This document shows positions 54,750 to 63,503 of a DNA stretch of 64,000 bases, piece by piece. Numbering within the stretch: the stretch's first letter is position 1; each line of letters opens with the position of its first letter. The translations under genes and the position numbers were made by a program. Under the pieces are notes generated by a model. It had not been told where the DNA came from, did no database searches, and saw nothing but the letters and a program-made list of their open reading frames with translations. This DNA is from Alistipes sp. (GTDB lineage: Bacteria > Bacteroidota > Bacteroidia > Bacteroidales > Rikenellaceae), in assembly GCA_022767745.1 (NCBI GenBank), contig JALENN010000007.1:1-64000 (forward strand). The letters run 5' to 3'.

Positions 54750-55046
54750 ATGGCAAAAGAATCAATGAAGGCACGCGAGGTAAAGCGTGTGAAACTTGCA
54801 AACCGTTATGCCCACAAGCGTGAGGAGATTGCAGCCAAGGTTAAGAGCGGCGAGATGGATCACGAGGAGGCGTGGATCGCACTGTCGAAGCTGCCCCGCA
54901 ACTCGAATCCCATACGCCAGCACAACCGTTGCATGCTGACGGGCCGCCCGAAGGGTTACATGCGTCAGTTCGGCATCAGCCGTATCCAGTTCCGCGAGAT
55001 GGCGTCGAAGGGCCTCATCCCGGGTGTAAAGAAGGCAAGCTGGTAA
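54750..55046 (+). CDS. rpsN: 30S ribosomal protein S14, zinc-free type
   Basis: A 98-residue long-form S14 ([98 protein letters not shown]). It lacks the four zinc-binding cysteines of the short form. It is the last gene before an unusual terminator and 695-bp gap that splits the spc operon. Confidence 0.97.
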   Translation: MAKESMKAREVKRVKLANRYAHKREEIAAKVKSGEMDHEEAWIALSKLPRNSNPIRQHNRCMLTGRPKGYMRQFGISRIQFREMASKGLIPGVKKASW

Positions 55047-55057
55047 TATGATAGCGT

Positions 55058-55096
55058 CGGGGTACGGCGCAAGGTTCGTACCCCGCGCGTTTTTTT
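55058..55096 (+). terminator. Terminator after rpsN, inside the spc operon
   Basis: GGGGTACG pairs with CGTACCCC around a 10-base loop, and after GCGCG there are seven T residues. It starts 12 bases after the rpsN stop, a place where most bacteria continue straight into rpsH. Confidence 0.72.
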
Positions 55097-55099
55097 CGG

Positions 55100-55480
55100 T
55101 GTGCGGAAGAGCTCCGGCTCTCACCCCATCGATTAGTCTCTTCGGAAGACCATATTCGGAGGGTGCCAATATATATAGGTGGATCGCATGACGTCCGAAA
55201 GGACGTTCCGACGGTCCGGGTGCCCGCGATACGCTTCAGGCGTATCCAAGAGCAGGTCTTCTATACGGATGCAGAATCCCGAGTATTCGGCATCCGGCAC
55301 GGAGGAAAGTGCCGCCCGAGGGCGGTAACTTCTCGGTGTCGGTGCTGCGGAAAGGGTTAGGCATCGAGTTACGCAGCCCGACGTCGTCCGCATTGTGCGG
55401 CGGCGGTTTCTGCCACAGGCTTGTGCCGAGTGGGGAAGGGGCGACATGGTTGTGGCTGACCCGTGCGCGGAGCACGGTGC
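55100..55480 (+). ncRNA. Run of hairpins between rpsN and rpsH, possible structured RNA
   Basis: Within 380 bases I find, in order: AGAGC/GCTCT with a TCCG loop (55108-55121); ACGTCC/GGACGT with a GAAA tetraloop (55191-55206); GATACGC/GCGTATC with a TTCAG loop (55228-55246); CGGATGC/GCATCCG with an inner GAAT/ATTC pairing (55266-55296); CCGCC/GGCGG (55312-55325); CCGCA/TGCGG (55388-55400); CCGTGC/GCACGG (55461-55477). ORFs on both strands look non-coding (Arg/Ser/Pro-rich). This pattern suggests a structured RNA such as a 6S-like or order-specific RNA, or a complex leader. Strand and ends are uncertain and no family was recognised. Confidence 0.35.
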
Positions 55481-55603
55481 CGGTTGCGACTTTTGTCGTT
55501 CACGCAGCGATGTGACGCCCGAATGGGGGTTCGCACGCGGTCGCCGGGTTACATTTTGCGCGAAAATCCGCATAATCGCTTAAATCTTAAGGTAAAAAGG
55601 CGA

Positions 55604-55631
55604 TTTTTCGGAATTTTATGCGTATATTTGC
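55604..55631 (+). promoter_or_regulatory. Promoter for rpsH and the distal spc genes
   Basis: TTTTTCG followed by GAATTTTATGCGTATATTTGC contains a perfect TATATTTG -7 box (55623-55630). The 21-base core equals the prfA promoter at 20 positions. The leader to rpsH is about 105 bases. Confidence 0.68.
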
Positions 55632-55741
55632 GCGCATTGTCGCGCGGGTATGCCTTATCGGCGTTCCGCATGGCGGTGTCCCGCAAGGGCAAACGATTGA
55701 AAAAAGAACCATTTTTATTAATTTTTAACTTTTAATTCATT

Positions 55742-56140
55742 ATGACAGATCCAATCGCGGATTTTCTAACTCGAATTAGAAACGCAGTGAAAGCCAACCA
55801 CAAAGTGGTTGAAGCTCCTGGCTCAAAAATTAAGCAGGAAATTACGAAGATTCTCTACGAGCAGGGCTACATCCTGGCCTACAAGTTCGACACCGATGAG
55901 AAGGGTCACCCCACCATCAAGATCGCACTGAAGTGGGATGCCGCTACCAAGACCAACGCCATCAAGGACCTGAAGCGCATCAGCCGTCCGGGTCTGCGCC
56001 GCTATGCGTCGGTATCGGAGATGCCCCGCGTACTGAACGGTCTGGGTATCGCCATCCTCTCGACGTCGAAGGGTATCATGACTGACGCCAAGGCCCGCAA
56101 GGAGAATGTCGGCGGCGAGATCCTCTGCTACGTATACTAA
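55742..56140 (+). CDS. rpsH: 30S ribosomal protein S8
   Basis: A 132-residue S8 ([65 protein letters not shown]...[48 protein letters not shown]). It folds the central domain of 16S rRNA and, in Escherichia coli, represses the spc operon. Here it starts a separate transcription unit. Confidence 0.97.
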   Translation: MTDPIADFLTRIRNAVKANHKVVEAPGSKIKQEITKILYEQGYILAYKFDTDEKGHPTIKIALKWDAATKTNAIKDLKRISRPGLRRYASVSEMPRVLNGLGIAILSTSKGIMTDAKARKENVGGEILCYVY

Positions 56141-56199
56141 CAGCCGGGGTGCCTAACCGAAAGTAAAAAAAGATTCACTAACAAAACACACAAGAAACA

Positions 56200-56784
56200 A
56201 TGTCAAGAATTGGTAAATTACCTGTAATCTTGCCGGCGGGTGTGACCGTAGAGGTTCTGCCTGACAACACGGTAATGGTGAAAGGGCCACTTGGGACACT
56301 GAGTCAGAAGGTTGATTCAGACATTAAGGTCGAGGTCGGAACTCACACCGACGCCCACTCGGGCAAGGAGGAGGCAGCCGTTATGGTAAGCCGTCCTACC
56401 AACCAGCCCCGTCACCGTTCGCTGCACGGACTTTACCGTGCGCTGATCAACAACATGGTCATCGGCGTATCGAAGGGCTACGAGATCAAGCAGGAGCTCG
56501 TAGGTGTCGGTTACAAGGCCGAAGTGAAGGGCAACATCCTGGAGATGAGCCTCGGCTACTCGCATGACACGGCGCTGATGCTTCCTCCCGAGATCAAGGC
56601 TACGGCCGTAACGGAGAAGAAGGGCAACCCGATCATCACCCTGACGAGCATCGACAAGCAGCTCATCGGTCAGGTCGCAGCCAAGATCCGCTCGCTGCGC
56701 AAGCCTGAGCCTTACAAGGGTAAGGGTATCAAGTTCGTCGGCGAGACCCTGCGTCGCAAGGCCGGTAAGTCAGCTTCAAAATAG
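56200..56784 (+). CDS. rplF: 50S ribosomal protein L6
   Basis: A 194-residue L6 (MSRIGKLPVILPAGVTVEVLPDNTVMVKGPLGTLSQKV...NNMVIGVSKGYEIKQELVGVGYKAEVKGNILEMSLGYSHD...GQVAAKIRSLRKPEPYKGKGIKFVGETLRRKAGKSASK). It supports the sarcin-ricin region and the GTPase centre. Somewhat longer than the Escherichia coli protein because of an inserted HTDAHSGKEEAAV loop. Confidence 0.97.
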   Translation: MSRIGKLPVILPAGVTVEVLPDNTVMVKGPLGTLSQKVDSDIKVEVGTHTDAHSGKEEAAVMVSRPTNQPRHRSLHGLYRALINNMVIGVSKGYEIKQELVGVGYKAEVKGNILEMSLGYSHDTALMLPPEIKATAVTEKKGNPIITLTSIDKQLIGQVAAKIRSLRKPEPYKGKGIKFVGETLRRKAGKSASK

Positions 56785-56803
56785 TTAAAACAAGTCAAGC
56801 GTT

Positions 56804-57166
56804 ATGTCATTGAATAAGATAGAAAGAAGAGAGAGGATCAAGATGCGTATCCGCAAGATCGTGAGCGGAACGCCCGAGCAGCCTCGCATGACTGTATTCC
56901 GTAGCAACAAGCAGATCTACGTGCAGTTTATAGATGACCTCGCCGGTGTGACTCTGGCCACGGCTTCTTCGCTCGACAAGGAGATCGCTGCCGAGACGGC
57001 AGGCAAGACCAAGAGCGAGGTAGCGGCAATGGTAGGCAAGCTGGCCGCACGCCGCGCCGTCGAGAAGGGAATCTCGACCGTGTCGTTCGACCGTAACGGA
57101 TACCTCTATCACGGAAGAATCAAAATGTTAGCCGACGCCGCTCGCGAGGGTGGTCTTAAATTCTAA
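56804..57166 (+). CDS. rplR: 50S ribosomal protein L18
   Basis: A 120-residue L18 ([61 protein letters not shown]...[38 protein letters not shown]). It binds 5S rRNA together with L5 and L25. It lies 5 bases before rpsE. Confidence 0.97.
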   Translation: MSLNKIERRERIKMRIRKIVSGTPEQPRMTVFRSNKQIYVQFIDDLAGVTLATASSLDKEIAAETAGKTKSEVAAMVGKLAARRAVEKGISTVSFDRNGYLYHGRIKMLADAAREGGLKF

Positions 57167-57171
57167 GCGAT

Positions 57172-57690
57172 ATGTCAAATACCAACATAAAGAAAGTTCG
57201 TACAAGCGACCTCGAGCTCAAGGACAGGCTCGTAAGCATCAACCGCGTCACGAAGGTGACGAAGGGAGGTCGTACCTTCAGCTTCTCTGCCATTGTCGTG
57301 GTAGGTAACGAGAACGGTGTGGTAGGCTACGGCCTCGGCAAGGCATCGGAGGTTACGTCGGCAATCGCAAAGGGCGTAGAGGATGCAAAGAAGAATCTGG
57401 TAAAGATTCCGGTAATCAACGGAACGATACCCCACAAGCAGGAGATGCGTTTCGGCGGATCGCTGGTAATGATACGTCCGGCCGCTCCCGGTACGGGTAT
57501 CATCGCCGGAGGTGCCATGCGTGCCGTGCTGGAGTCGGTCGGCATCAAGAACGTGCTCGCCAAGAGCAAGGGTTCGTCGAATGCCCACAACCTGGTAAAG
57601 GCAACGGTAGCAGCGCTGTGCGAGCTTCGCGACGCACGCAGCGTAGCCCAGGTCCGCGGCATATCAATGAACAAGGTGTTTAACGGTTAA
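57172..57690 (+). CDS. rpsE: 30S ribosomal protein S5
   Basis: A 172-residue S5 ([134 protein letters not shown]). The spectinomycin-site loop TKGGRTFSF shows no obvious resistance change. It acts in decoding fidelity and mRNA entry. Confidence 0.97.
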   Translation: MSNTNIKKVRTSDLELKDRLVSINRVTKVTKGGRTFSFSAIVVVGNENGVVGYGLGKASEVTSAIAKGVEDAKKNLVKIPVINGTIPHKQEMRFGGSLVMIRPAAPGTGIIAGGAMRAVLESVGIKNVLAKSKGSSNAHNLVKATVAALCELRDARSVAQVRGISMNKVFNG

Positions 57691-57703
57691 AAAGCGCATC
57701 AGG

Positions 57704-57886
57704 ATGGCAAGATTGAAAATCACTCAGGTTCGCAGCCGCATCGGCGCATCGGCGCAGCAGCGCAAGAATCTCGACGCGCTTGGTCTGCACAAGATCAATC
57801 AGAGTGTGGAGCACGACGATTCGGCTATCATCAAGGGTATGCTCGAGCGCGTAAAGCACCTCGTGGTGATCGAGGAGGTAAAATAA
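57704..57886 (+). CDS. rpmD: 50S ribosomal protein L30
   Basis: A 60-residue L30 (MARLKITQVRSRIGASAQQRKNLDALGLHKINQSVEHDDSAIIKGMLERVKHLVVIEEVK) of the short bacterial type. The context between rpsE and rplO confirms it. Confidence 0.97.
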   Translation: MARLKITQVRSRIGASAQQRKNLDALGLHKINQSVEHDDSAIIKGMLERVKHLVVIEEVK

Positions 57887-57913
57887 GTTTAACGATTAAA
57901 GATCGAATTCAAT

Positions 57914-58360
57914 ATGGAACTCAATAACTTGAAGCCCGCAAAGGGCGCTACGCATCACGACAAGCGTGTGGGCCGCGGAGCCGGTTCGGGTCGCGGCGGT
58001 TATGCCACCCGCGGTCTTAAGGGTGCCAAGTCGCGTTCGGGATACTCGCGTAAGCTCGGATTCGAGGGTGGTCAGATGCCCTTGCAGCGTCGCCTTCCCA
58101 AGTTCGGATTCAAGAATCTGAAGAGGGTGGAGTTTAAGCCTATCAACCTTTCGGCGTTGGAGGCTCTGGCAGAGAAGAAGTCGCTTACGGCCATTTCGGT
58201 CGAGACGCTGATCGAAGCCGGATTCGTTTCATCGAATGACAAGGTGAAGATTTTGGGCAACGGTTCTCTCACGAAAGCTCTGACTGTGACGGCACATGCC
58301 TTCTCGAAAAGCGCTGAGGAGGCCATCGCAGCCGCCGGCGGCAGTGTGGAAAAGTTGTAA
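57914..58360 (+). CDS. rplO: 50S ribosomal protein L15
   Basis: A 148-residue L15. The Gly/Arg-rich N-terminal tail (LKPAKGATHHDKRVGRGAGSGRGGYATRGLKGAKSRSGYSRKLGFEGGQMPLQRRLPKFGF) penetrates the 23S rRNA core; the C-terminal globule carries KILGNGSLTKALTVTAHAFSKSAEEAI. A late assembly protein, directly upstream of secY as in most bacteria. Confidence 0.97.
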   Translation: MELNNLKPAKGATHHDKRVGRGAGSGRGGYATRGLKGAKSRSGYSRKLGFEGGQMPLQRRLPKFGFKNLKRVEFKPINLSALEALAEKKSLTAISVETLIEAGFVSSNDKVKILGNGSLTKALTVTAHAFSKSAEEAIAAAGGSVEKL

Positions 58361-58380
58361 CCTAAAAACTTCGATTCGAT

Positions 58381-59754
58381 ATGAACGGTTATCTGATTGT
58401 TGGCATCGTGGTTGTGGCCGTGATCGTGCTGCTGCTTGCGACCAACAAGAAACTCATCGAAACACTCAAGAACATATATAAGATCGAGGAGCTCCGCAAG
58501 CGTATACTTTATACGCTTGGGCTCCTGTTGGTATTCCGTCTGGGTTGTTTTGTGGTGATACCGGGTATCAACCCCAATGCTTTGGGCGCCGATTCGGCTT
58601 TGGCTGACCAGATGAACAGCAACACCCTGCTGGGTCTGCTGGACGTATTCTCGGGAGGTGCATTCGCCAATGCCGCCATCTTCGCTCTGGGTGTAATGCC
58701 CTATATCACGGCTTCGATCATCATCCAGCTGCTGGGCATGATGGTGCCCGCAGTGCAGAAACTGCAGAAGGAGGGTGAGAGCGGCCGCCGCAAGATGAAC
58801 CAGTGGACTCGTCTGCTCACCATCGTAGTGCTGTGCCTGCAGGGCCCTGCCTACGTGGCCAACCTCTATGCCCGTATGCCCGAGGCGTTCGTCTATGGCG
58901 GAACGTTCCTCTTCTTCGCCTACGCCACCGTTATCCTTATCGCAGGTACGATGTTTACGATGTGGCTCGGCGAGAAGATCACAGACAAGGGTATCGGCAA
59001 CGGAATCTCGCTCATCATCATGATCGGTATCGTGGCTCGTCTGCCTCAGGCTCTGCTGGCCGAGTTCTCGGCTCGCGTGAGCACCTCGACGGGTAGCCTG
59101 ATCATGTTCGTGGTAGAGCTTGTGATCCTGTTCCTGGTGTTCATGGTTACCATTGCGGTGGTTCAGGCCGTCCGCAAGGTACCCGTACAGTATGCCAAGC
59201 GTGTTATCGGCAACAAGCAGTACGGCGGCGTGCGTCAGTACATCCCGCTGAAGATGAATGCGGCCAACGTTATGCCCATCATCTTCGCACAGGCGCTGAT
59301 GTTCATCCCGATGCTTATCCCCGGTCTGCAGGGAGCGTTCGGAAATATCCAGGGCTTCTGGTACAACTTTACGCTGGCAGTGCTGGTGATCGCCTTCACC
59401 TATTTCTATACGGCGATTATCATCAACCCTCAAATGATGGCTGAAGACATGAAGCGCAACGGCGGCTTCATCCCGGGCGTCAAGCCGGGCAAGCAGACGG
59501 TGAACTACATCGACACCATCATGACGAGAATCACCCTCCCCGGATCGATCTTCCTGGCGCTCGTATCTATCATGCCGGCGCTTGCGATGACCTTCCTGGG
59601 CGTACAGCAGCACTTCGCATACTTCTACGGAGGTACGTCGCTGCTGATCATGGTGGGTGTGATCCTCGATACTCTGAAGCAGATTGAGAGCTACCTTCTG
59701 ATGCGTCACTACGACGGTCTGATGAAGACGGGACGCATACAGGGACGTTATTAA
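58381..59754 (+). CDS. secY: Preprotein translocase subunit SecY
   Basis: A 457-residue polytopic membrane protein with ten expected transmembrane helices. The plug/TM2 region reads DVFSGGAFANAAIFALGVMPYITASIIIQLL, the cytoplasmic loops TIAVVQAVRKVPVQYAKRV and MAEDMKRNGGFIPGVKPGKQTVNYI are typical SecY signatures. It forms the protein-conducting channel with SecE and SecG, exporting the many lipoproteins of this genome. It opens with an additional helix (NGYLIVGIVVVAVIVLLLATNK). adk, often next in other phyla, is absent. Confidence 0.96.
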   Translation: MNGYLIVGIVVVAVIVLLLATNKKLIETLKNIYKIEELRKRILYTLGLLLVFRLGCFVVIPGINPNALGADSALADQMNSNTLLGLLDVFSGGAFANAAIFALGVMPYITASIIIQLLGMMVPAVQKLQKEGESGRRKMNQWTRLLTIVVLCLQGPAYVANLYARMPEAFVYGGTFLFFAYATVILIAGTMFTMWLGEKITDKGIGNGISLIIMIGIVARLPQALLAEFSARVSTSTGSLIMFVVELVILFLVFMVTIAVVQAVRKVPVQYAKRVIGNKQYGGVRQYIPLKMNAANVMPIIFAQALMFIPMLIPGLQGAFGNIQGFWYNFTLAVLVIAFTYFYTAIIINPQMMAEDMKRNGGFIPGVKPGKQTVNYIDTIMTRITLPGSIFLALVSIMPALAMTFLGVQQHFAYFYGGTSLLIMVGVILDTLKQIESYLLMRHYDGLMKTGRIQGRY

Positions 59755-59854
59755 CGGGCTTCCGCGACGGTTTCCGACATGGAGGCGCCTCGATTGTAAC
59801 AAAAGTCAGTAAACGATGCCGCCACTGGCGGCGCAACAATACGAAACAACGAAG

Positions 59855-60628
59855 ATGATTCATCTGAAGACAGACGAAGAGATCGAGATCCTGCGCGAGA
59901 ACAACATTCTGGTCAGCCGTGCGTTGGCCGAGGTTGGACGCAACATCCGCCCGGGTGTTACGACGCGCGAACTGGACAAGATAGCTGAGGATTTCATCCG
60001 TGCGAACGGAGCGGAACCGGTTTTTCTCGGTTATGAGGGATATCCTGCATCGGCTTGTATATCGGTCAACGAGCAGGTTGTCCACGGCATACCGTCGGAT
60101 CGGGTCATCGAGGAGGGCGACATAGTATCGGTCGATTTGGGTACACTTTTGAAGGGGTTTGTTGGCGATTCGGCATATACGTTTGCCGTAGGCCAGGTCA
60201 GCGAGGAGGCAAAGCGACTTCTGGCAGTCACCAAAGAAGCTCTTTATAAGGGTACGGCACAGGCCAAGGCGGGAAATCGCGTGGGCGATATCTCGGCGGC
60301 GGTGCAGGAGTACGTCGAAAGCTTCGGCTACGGCGTAGTACGCGAGCTCGAAGGACACGGTTTGGGGCGAGAGATGCACGAAGCTCCCGGTGTCCCCAAT
60401 TTCGGAGCACGCGGCAGAGGACCTCTCCTGAAGGAGGGTATGGTCATCTGTATAGAACCGATGATAACGATGGGCAGCAGGGCTGTGGTCTTCGAGCGCG
60501 ACGGCTGGACCGTACGCACGCGCGACCGCAAGCCGGCAGCACATTTCGAATTTGCCGTTGCGATCCGTCGCAACGGGCCCGACGTATTGACCGACTTTAA
60601 TATAATCGAACAGGCACTTAACAACTAA
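59855..60628 (+). CDS. map: Methionine aminopeptidase, type I
   Basis: A 257-residue MetAP (start moved to the ATG giving [16 protein letters not shown]). Metal ligands Asp94 and Asp105 ([19 protein letters not shown]), His168 ([18 protein letters not shown]), Glu201 (CIEPMI) and Glu232 are present, and the substrate-binding His77 is in VVHGIP. After Glu232 the usual His of EHT is Phe (AHFEFAVAI), a small change near the active site. It trims N-terminal Met from new proteins. infA follows after 11 bases. Confidence 0.95.
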   Translation: MIHLKTDEEIEILRENNILVSRALAEVGRNIRPGVTTRELDKIAEDFIRANGAEPVFLGYEGYPASACISVNEQVVHGIPSDRVIEEGDIVSVDLGTLLKGFVGDSAYTFAVGQVSEEAKRLLAVTKEALYKGTAQAKAGNRVGDISAAVQEYVESFGYGVVRELEGHGLGREMHEAPGVPNFGARGRGPLLKEGMVICIEPMITMGSRAVVFERDGWTVRTRDRKPAAHFEFAVAIRRNGPDVLTDFNIIEQALNN

Positions 60629-60639
60629 GTAGAGGCTCT

Positions 60640-60858
60640 ATGGCAAAACAAACTGCTATTGAAAGAGACGGAACCATCATCGAAGCGTTGTCAAACGCGA
60701 TGTTCCGTGTCGAATTGGATAACGGACACGTTATCACGGCCCATATCTCGGGAAAGATGCGCATGCACTACATCAAGATCCTTCCCGGCGATAAGGTCAA
60801 AGTGGAGATGACGCCCTACGATTTGAGTAAGGGTCGCATATCCTTTAGGTACAAATAA
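60640..60858 (+). CDS. infA: Translation initiation factor IF-1
   Basis: A 72-residue S1-type OB fold ([72 protein letters not shown]). It occupies the A site during 30S initiation. The place between map and rpmJ is the usual one for Bacteroidetes. Confidence 0.97.
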   Translation: MAKQTAIERDGTIIEALSNAMFRVELDNGHVITAHISGKMRMHYIKILPGDKVKVEMTPYDLSKGRISFRYK

Positions 60859-60877
60859 TCAGATTGCTTGAAAAATC

Positions 60878-60994
60878 ATGAAAGTAAAAGCATCAATCAA
60901 GAAGCGTAGCGAGGATTGCAAGATCGTGAAGCGCAAGGGAAAGCTCTACGTCATCTGCAAGAAGAACCCCAAGTTCAAGATGCGCCAAGGGTAA
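60878..60994 (+). CDS. rpmJ: 50S ribosomal protein L36 (absent from the ORF track)
   Basis: A 38-residue protein read directly from the sequence: [17 protein letters not shown] then [21 protein letters not shown]. It is too short for the track but is unmistakable L36 by sequence, length and position between infA and rpsM. Of the four zinc ligands in zinc-binding L36, Cys14 and Cys27 remain, while the first Cys is Ser11 and the final His is Phe33, so it probably does not bind zinc. Confidence 0.95.
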   Translation: MKVKASIKKRSEDCKIVKRKGKLYVICKKNPKFKMRQG

Positions 60995-61025
60995 TGTTCA
61001 AAAGATTAATTAAAGAAAGGAATTT

Positions 61026-61406
61026 ATGGCACGTATAGTAGGTGTAGATTTACCTAAAAACAAGCGGGGCGAGATAGGCCTGACCTATATTTACGGTATA
61101 GGCCGCAGCACGGCCCGCAAGATTCTTGACAAGTCTGGAATCTCGTACGACGTAAAAGTAAGCGACTGGACCGACGATCAGGTCGGCGCGATCCGTTCGG
61201 CCATTGCCGAGATGGGCATCAAGGTCGAGGGCGAGTGCCGTTCGATCGTTCAGCTGAACATCAAGCGACTGATGGATATCGGTTGCTATCGCGGTATCCG
61301 TCACCGTCTGGGTCTTCCCGTGCGCGGACAGAGCACGAAGAACAACGCCCGCACGCGCAAGGGCCGCAAGAAGACCGTAGCAAACAAGAAAAAGGCAACG
61401 AAGTAA
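61026..61406 (+). CDS. rpsM: 30S ribosomal protein S13
   Basis: A 126-residue S13 ([126 protein letters not shown]). It forms head bridges to the 50S and contacts P-site tRNA by its basic tail. Confidence 0.97.
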   Translation: MARIVGVDLPKNKRGEIGLTYIYGIGRSTARKILDKSGISYDVKVSDWTDDQVGAIRSAIAEMGIKVEGECRSIVQLNIKRLMDIGCYRGIRHRLGLPVRGQSTKNNARTRKGRKKTVANKKKATK

Positions 61407-61419
61407 TAAATAGAGAGTT

Positions 61420-61809
61420 ATGGCAAAGAAAACTGGAACGGTCAAGAAGAAGGTTGTCAAGGTGGGTGCCGTTGGTATGGCTTTCGTCCACTCGACTTTC
61501 AACAACGTAATAATCACTATCACCAACGAGGTCGGCGAGGTAATCAGCTGGTCATCGGCCGGTAAGATGGGATTCCGCGGTTCGAAGAAGAATACTCCCT
61601 ATGCAGCACAGACGGCAGCAGCCGATTGCGCCAAGGTTGCCTACGATATGGGTCTTCGCAAGGTGAAGGTCTATGTCAAGGGTCCGGGCCAGGGCCGCGA
61701 GAGTGCCGTGCGCACGATCCACGGTGCCGGCATCGAGGTGATGGAGATCATCGACGTGACTCCGCTGCCGCACAACGGCTGCCGTGCTCCCAACCGTCGT
61801 CGCGTATAG
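61420..61809 (+). CDS. rpsK: 30S ribosomal protein S11
   Basis: A 129-residue S11 ([118 protein letters not shown]). It lines the platform by the E site. The C-terminal [15 protein letters not shown] is invariant in bacteria. Confidence 0.97.
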   Translation: MAKKTGTVKKKVVKVGAVGMAFVHSTFNNVIITITNEVGEVISWSSAGKMGFRGSKKNTPYAAQTAAADCAKVAYDMGLRKVKVYVKGPGQGRESAVRTIHGAGIEVMEIIDVTPLPHNGCRAPNRRRV

Positions 61810-61874
61810 TGATTGTGGGTTGAGAGACGACCTGAAAGGACTTTTAGTTACAAGCGTTAAAAAAAGTAAAAACA

Positions 61875-62483
61875 ATGGCAAGATATATAGGACCTAAATC
61901 GAAGATCGCCCGTAAGTTCGGCGAAGCTATCTATGGTGCGGACAAAGTTCTTGAGAAGAGGAACTACCCTCCCGGACAGCACGGTCTGGCTCGCAAGCGC
62001 AAGAAGAACTCGGAGTACGGCGAGCAGCTCAGCGAGAAGCAGAAGGCGAAGTACACGTACGGTATTCTGGAGAAGCAGTTCGCCCGCACGTATGAGGCGG
62101 CAGCCCGTATGGGCGGTATCACGGGTGAGAACCTGCTGAAGCTGCTCGAGTGCCGTCTGGACAATGTAGTCTATCGTCTGGGCATCGCGCCTACGCGCGC
62201 CGCAGCCCGTCAGCTGGTGTCGCACCGTCACATCTGCGTCAACGGCGAGGTTGTAAACATTCCGTCGTATTCGCTTCGCGTAGGCGACATCGTGTCGGTA
62301 CGCGAGAAGTCGAAGAGCTTGGAGGTAATTACGTCGACAGTAGCCGGCTCGTCGCGCAGCCGTTACGCATGGCTCGAGTGGGACGGCGCCACGATGAGCG
62401 GTAAGCTCCTGCAGAAACCCGAACGCGAGGAGATTCCCGAGAACATCAAGGAGCAGCTGATCGTCGAGCTGTACTCGAAGTAG
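61875..62483 (+). CDS. rpsD: 30S ribosomal protein S4
   Basis: A 202-residue S4 ([146 protein letters not shown]). It is the zinc-free form. It nucleates 30S assembly at the 5' domain and can repress the alpha operon in Escherichia coli. Confidence 0.97.
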   Translation: MARYIGPKSKIARKFGEAIYGADKVLEKRNYPPGQHGLARKRKKNSEYGEQLSEKQKAKYTYGILEKQFARTYEAAARMGGITGENLLKLLECRLDNVVYRLGIAPTRAAARQLVSHRHICVNGEVVNIPSYSLRVGDIVSVREKSKSLEVITSTVAGSSRSRYAWLEWDGATMSGKLLQKPEREEIPENIKEQLIVELYSK

Positions 62484-62508
62484 TAATTAATACAAATTCA
62501 ATAATTTT

Positions 62509-63501
62509 ATGGCAATATTAGCATTCCAGAAACCTGAAAAGGTTATTATGCTCGAAGCCACCGCGTCGTTCGGAAAATTCGAGTTCCGGCCGCTGGAACC
62601 CGGCTTCGGTATGACAGTCGGCAACGCTTTGCGACGCGTTTTGCTCTCATCGTTGGAGGGTTATGCAATTACGACCGTAAAGGTAGCCGGAGTGAACAAT
62701 GAGTTTGCCGCTATTCCGGGAGTGATGGAGGGTATGATGGATATCATCCTCAAGCTCAAGCAGATCCGTTTTCTGCGCACGGTGGACAATCAGGACTTTG
62801 AGAAGGTCACCGTCAACGTAGCGGGTGTAACCGAGCTTACCGCAGGATATATTTCGAACTACCTTTCGTCGTTCAAGGTTCTGAATCCCGATCTTGTAAT
62901 CTGCCATCTTGCGCCGGGTACGAAGATGCAGATTACGCTTACGATCGGCAAGGGCCGCGGATATGTGCCTTCTGAAGAGAACGCCCCCGCCGAGAAGGAG
63001 CTGGACGTTCTTCCCATCGACTCGATCTTCACGCCCATCAAGAACGTGAAGTATTCGATCGAGGACTACCGTGTGGAGCAGAAGACCGACTACGAAAAGT
63101 TGAATTTGGAGATTACTACCGATGGATCAATCCATCCCAAGGAGGCCTTGAAAGAGGCTGCCAAGATACTCATCCAGCACTTCATGCTCTTCTCGGACGA
63201 GAAGATCACCATCAACATGGACGACAACAGCGACAACGATACGCTGGACGACGAGGCACTGCGCATGCGTCAGTTGCTGAAGACGAAGCTGTCGGATCAG
63301 GATCTGAGCGTACGCGCCCTGAACTGTCTGAAGGCAGCCGATGTCGACACGGTCGGCGATCTGGTGAAGCTGAACCGCAACGATTTGCTGAAGTTCCGCA
63401 ACTTCGGTAAGAAGTCGCTCACGGAGCTGGACGAGTTGCTGGCATCACTTAACCTTAAGTTCGGAATGGACGTATCAATCTACAAACTTGATAAAGACTA
63501 A
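62509..63501 (+). CDS. rpoA: DNA-directed RNA polymerase subunit alpha
   Basis: A 330-residue alpha subunit. The N-terminal domain ([55 protein letters not shown]) dimerises and holds beta and beta'. A Asp/Glu-rich linker ([25 protein letters not shown]) leads to the C-terminal domain [45 protein letters not shown], which binds UP elements and activators. Normal length for the phylum. Confidence 0.97.
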   Translation: MAILAFQKPEKVIMLEATASFGKFEFRPLEPGFGMTVGNALRRVLLSSLEGYAITTVKVAGVNNEFAAIPGVMEGMMDIILKLKQIRFLRTVDNQDFEKVTVNVAGVTELTAGYISNYLSSFKVLNPDLVICHLAPGTKMQITLTIGKGRGYVPSEENAPAEKELDVLPIDSIFTPIKNVKYSIEDYRVEQKTDYEKLNLEITTDGSIHPKEALKEAAKILIQHFMLFSDEKITINMDDNSDNDTLDDEALRMRQLLKTKLSDQDLSVRALNCLKAADVDTVGDLVKLNRNDLLKFRNFGKKSLTELDELLASLNLKFGMDVSIYKLDKD

Positions 63502-63503
63502 TT

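Noticed and set aside
55133-55573. 146-aa ORF in the rpsN-rpsH gap, minus strand
   Set aside because: Low-information Arg/Ser/Pro composition and no start or promoter signal; the hairpins suggest RNA rather than protein. Kept as intergenic.
58072-59802. 576-aa ORF opposite secY
   Set aside because: His/Gln/Arg-rich antisense frame overlapping rplO and secY; no domain.
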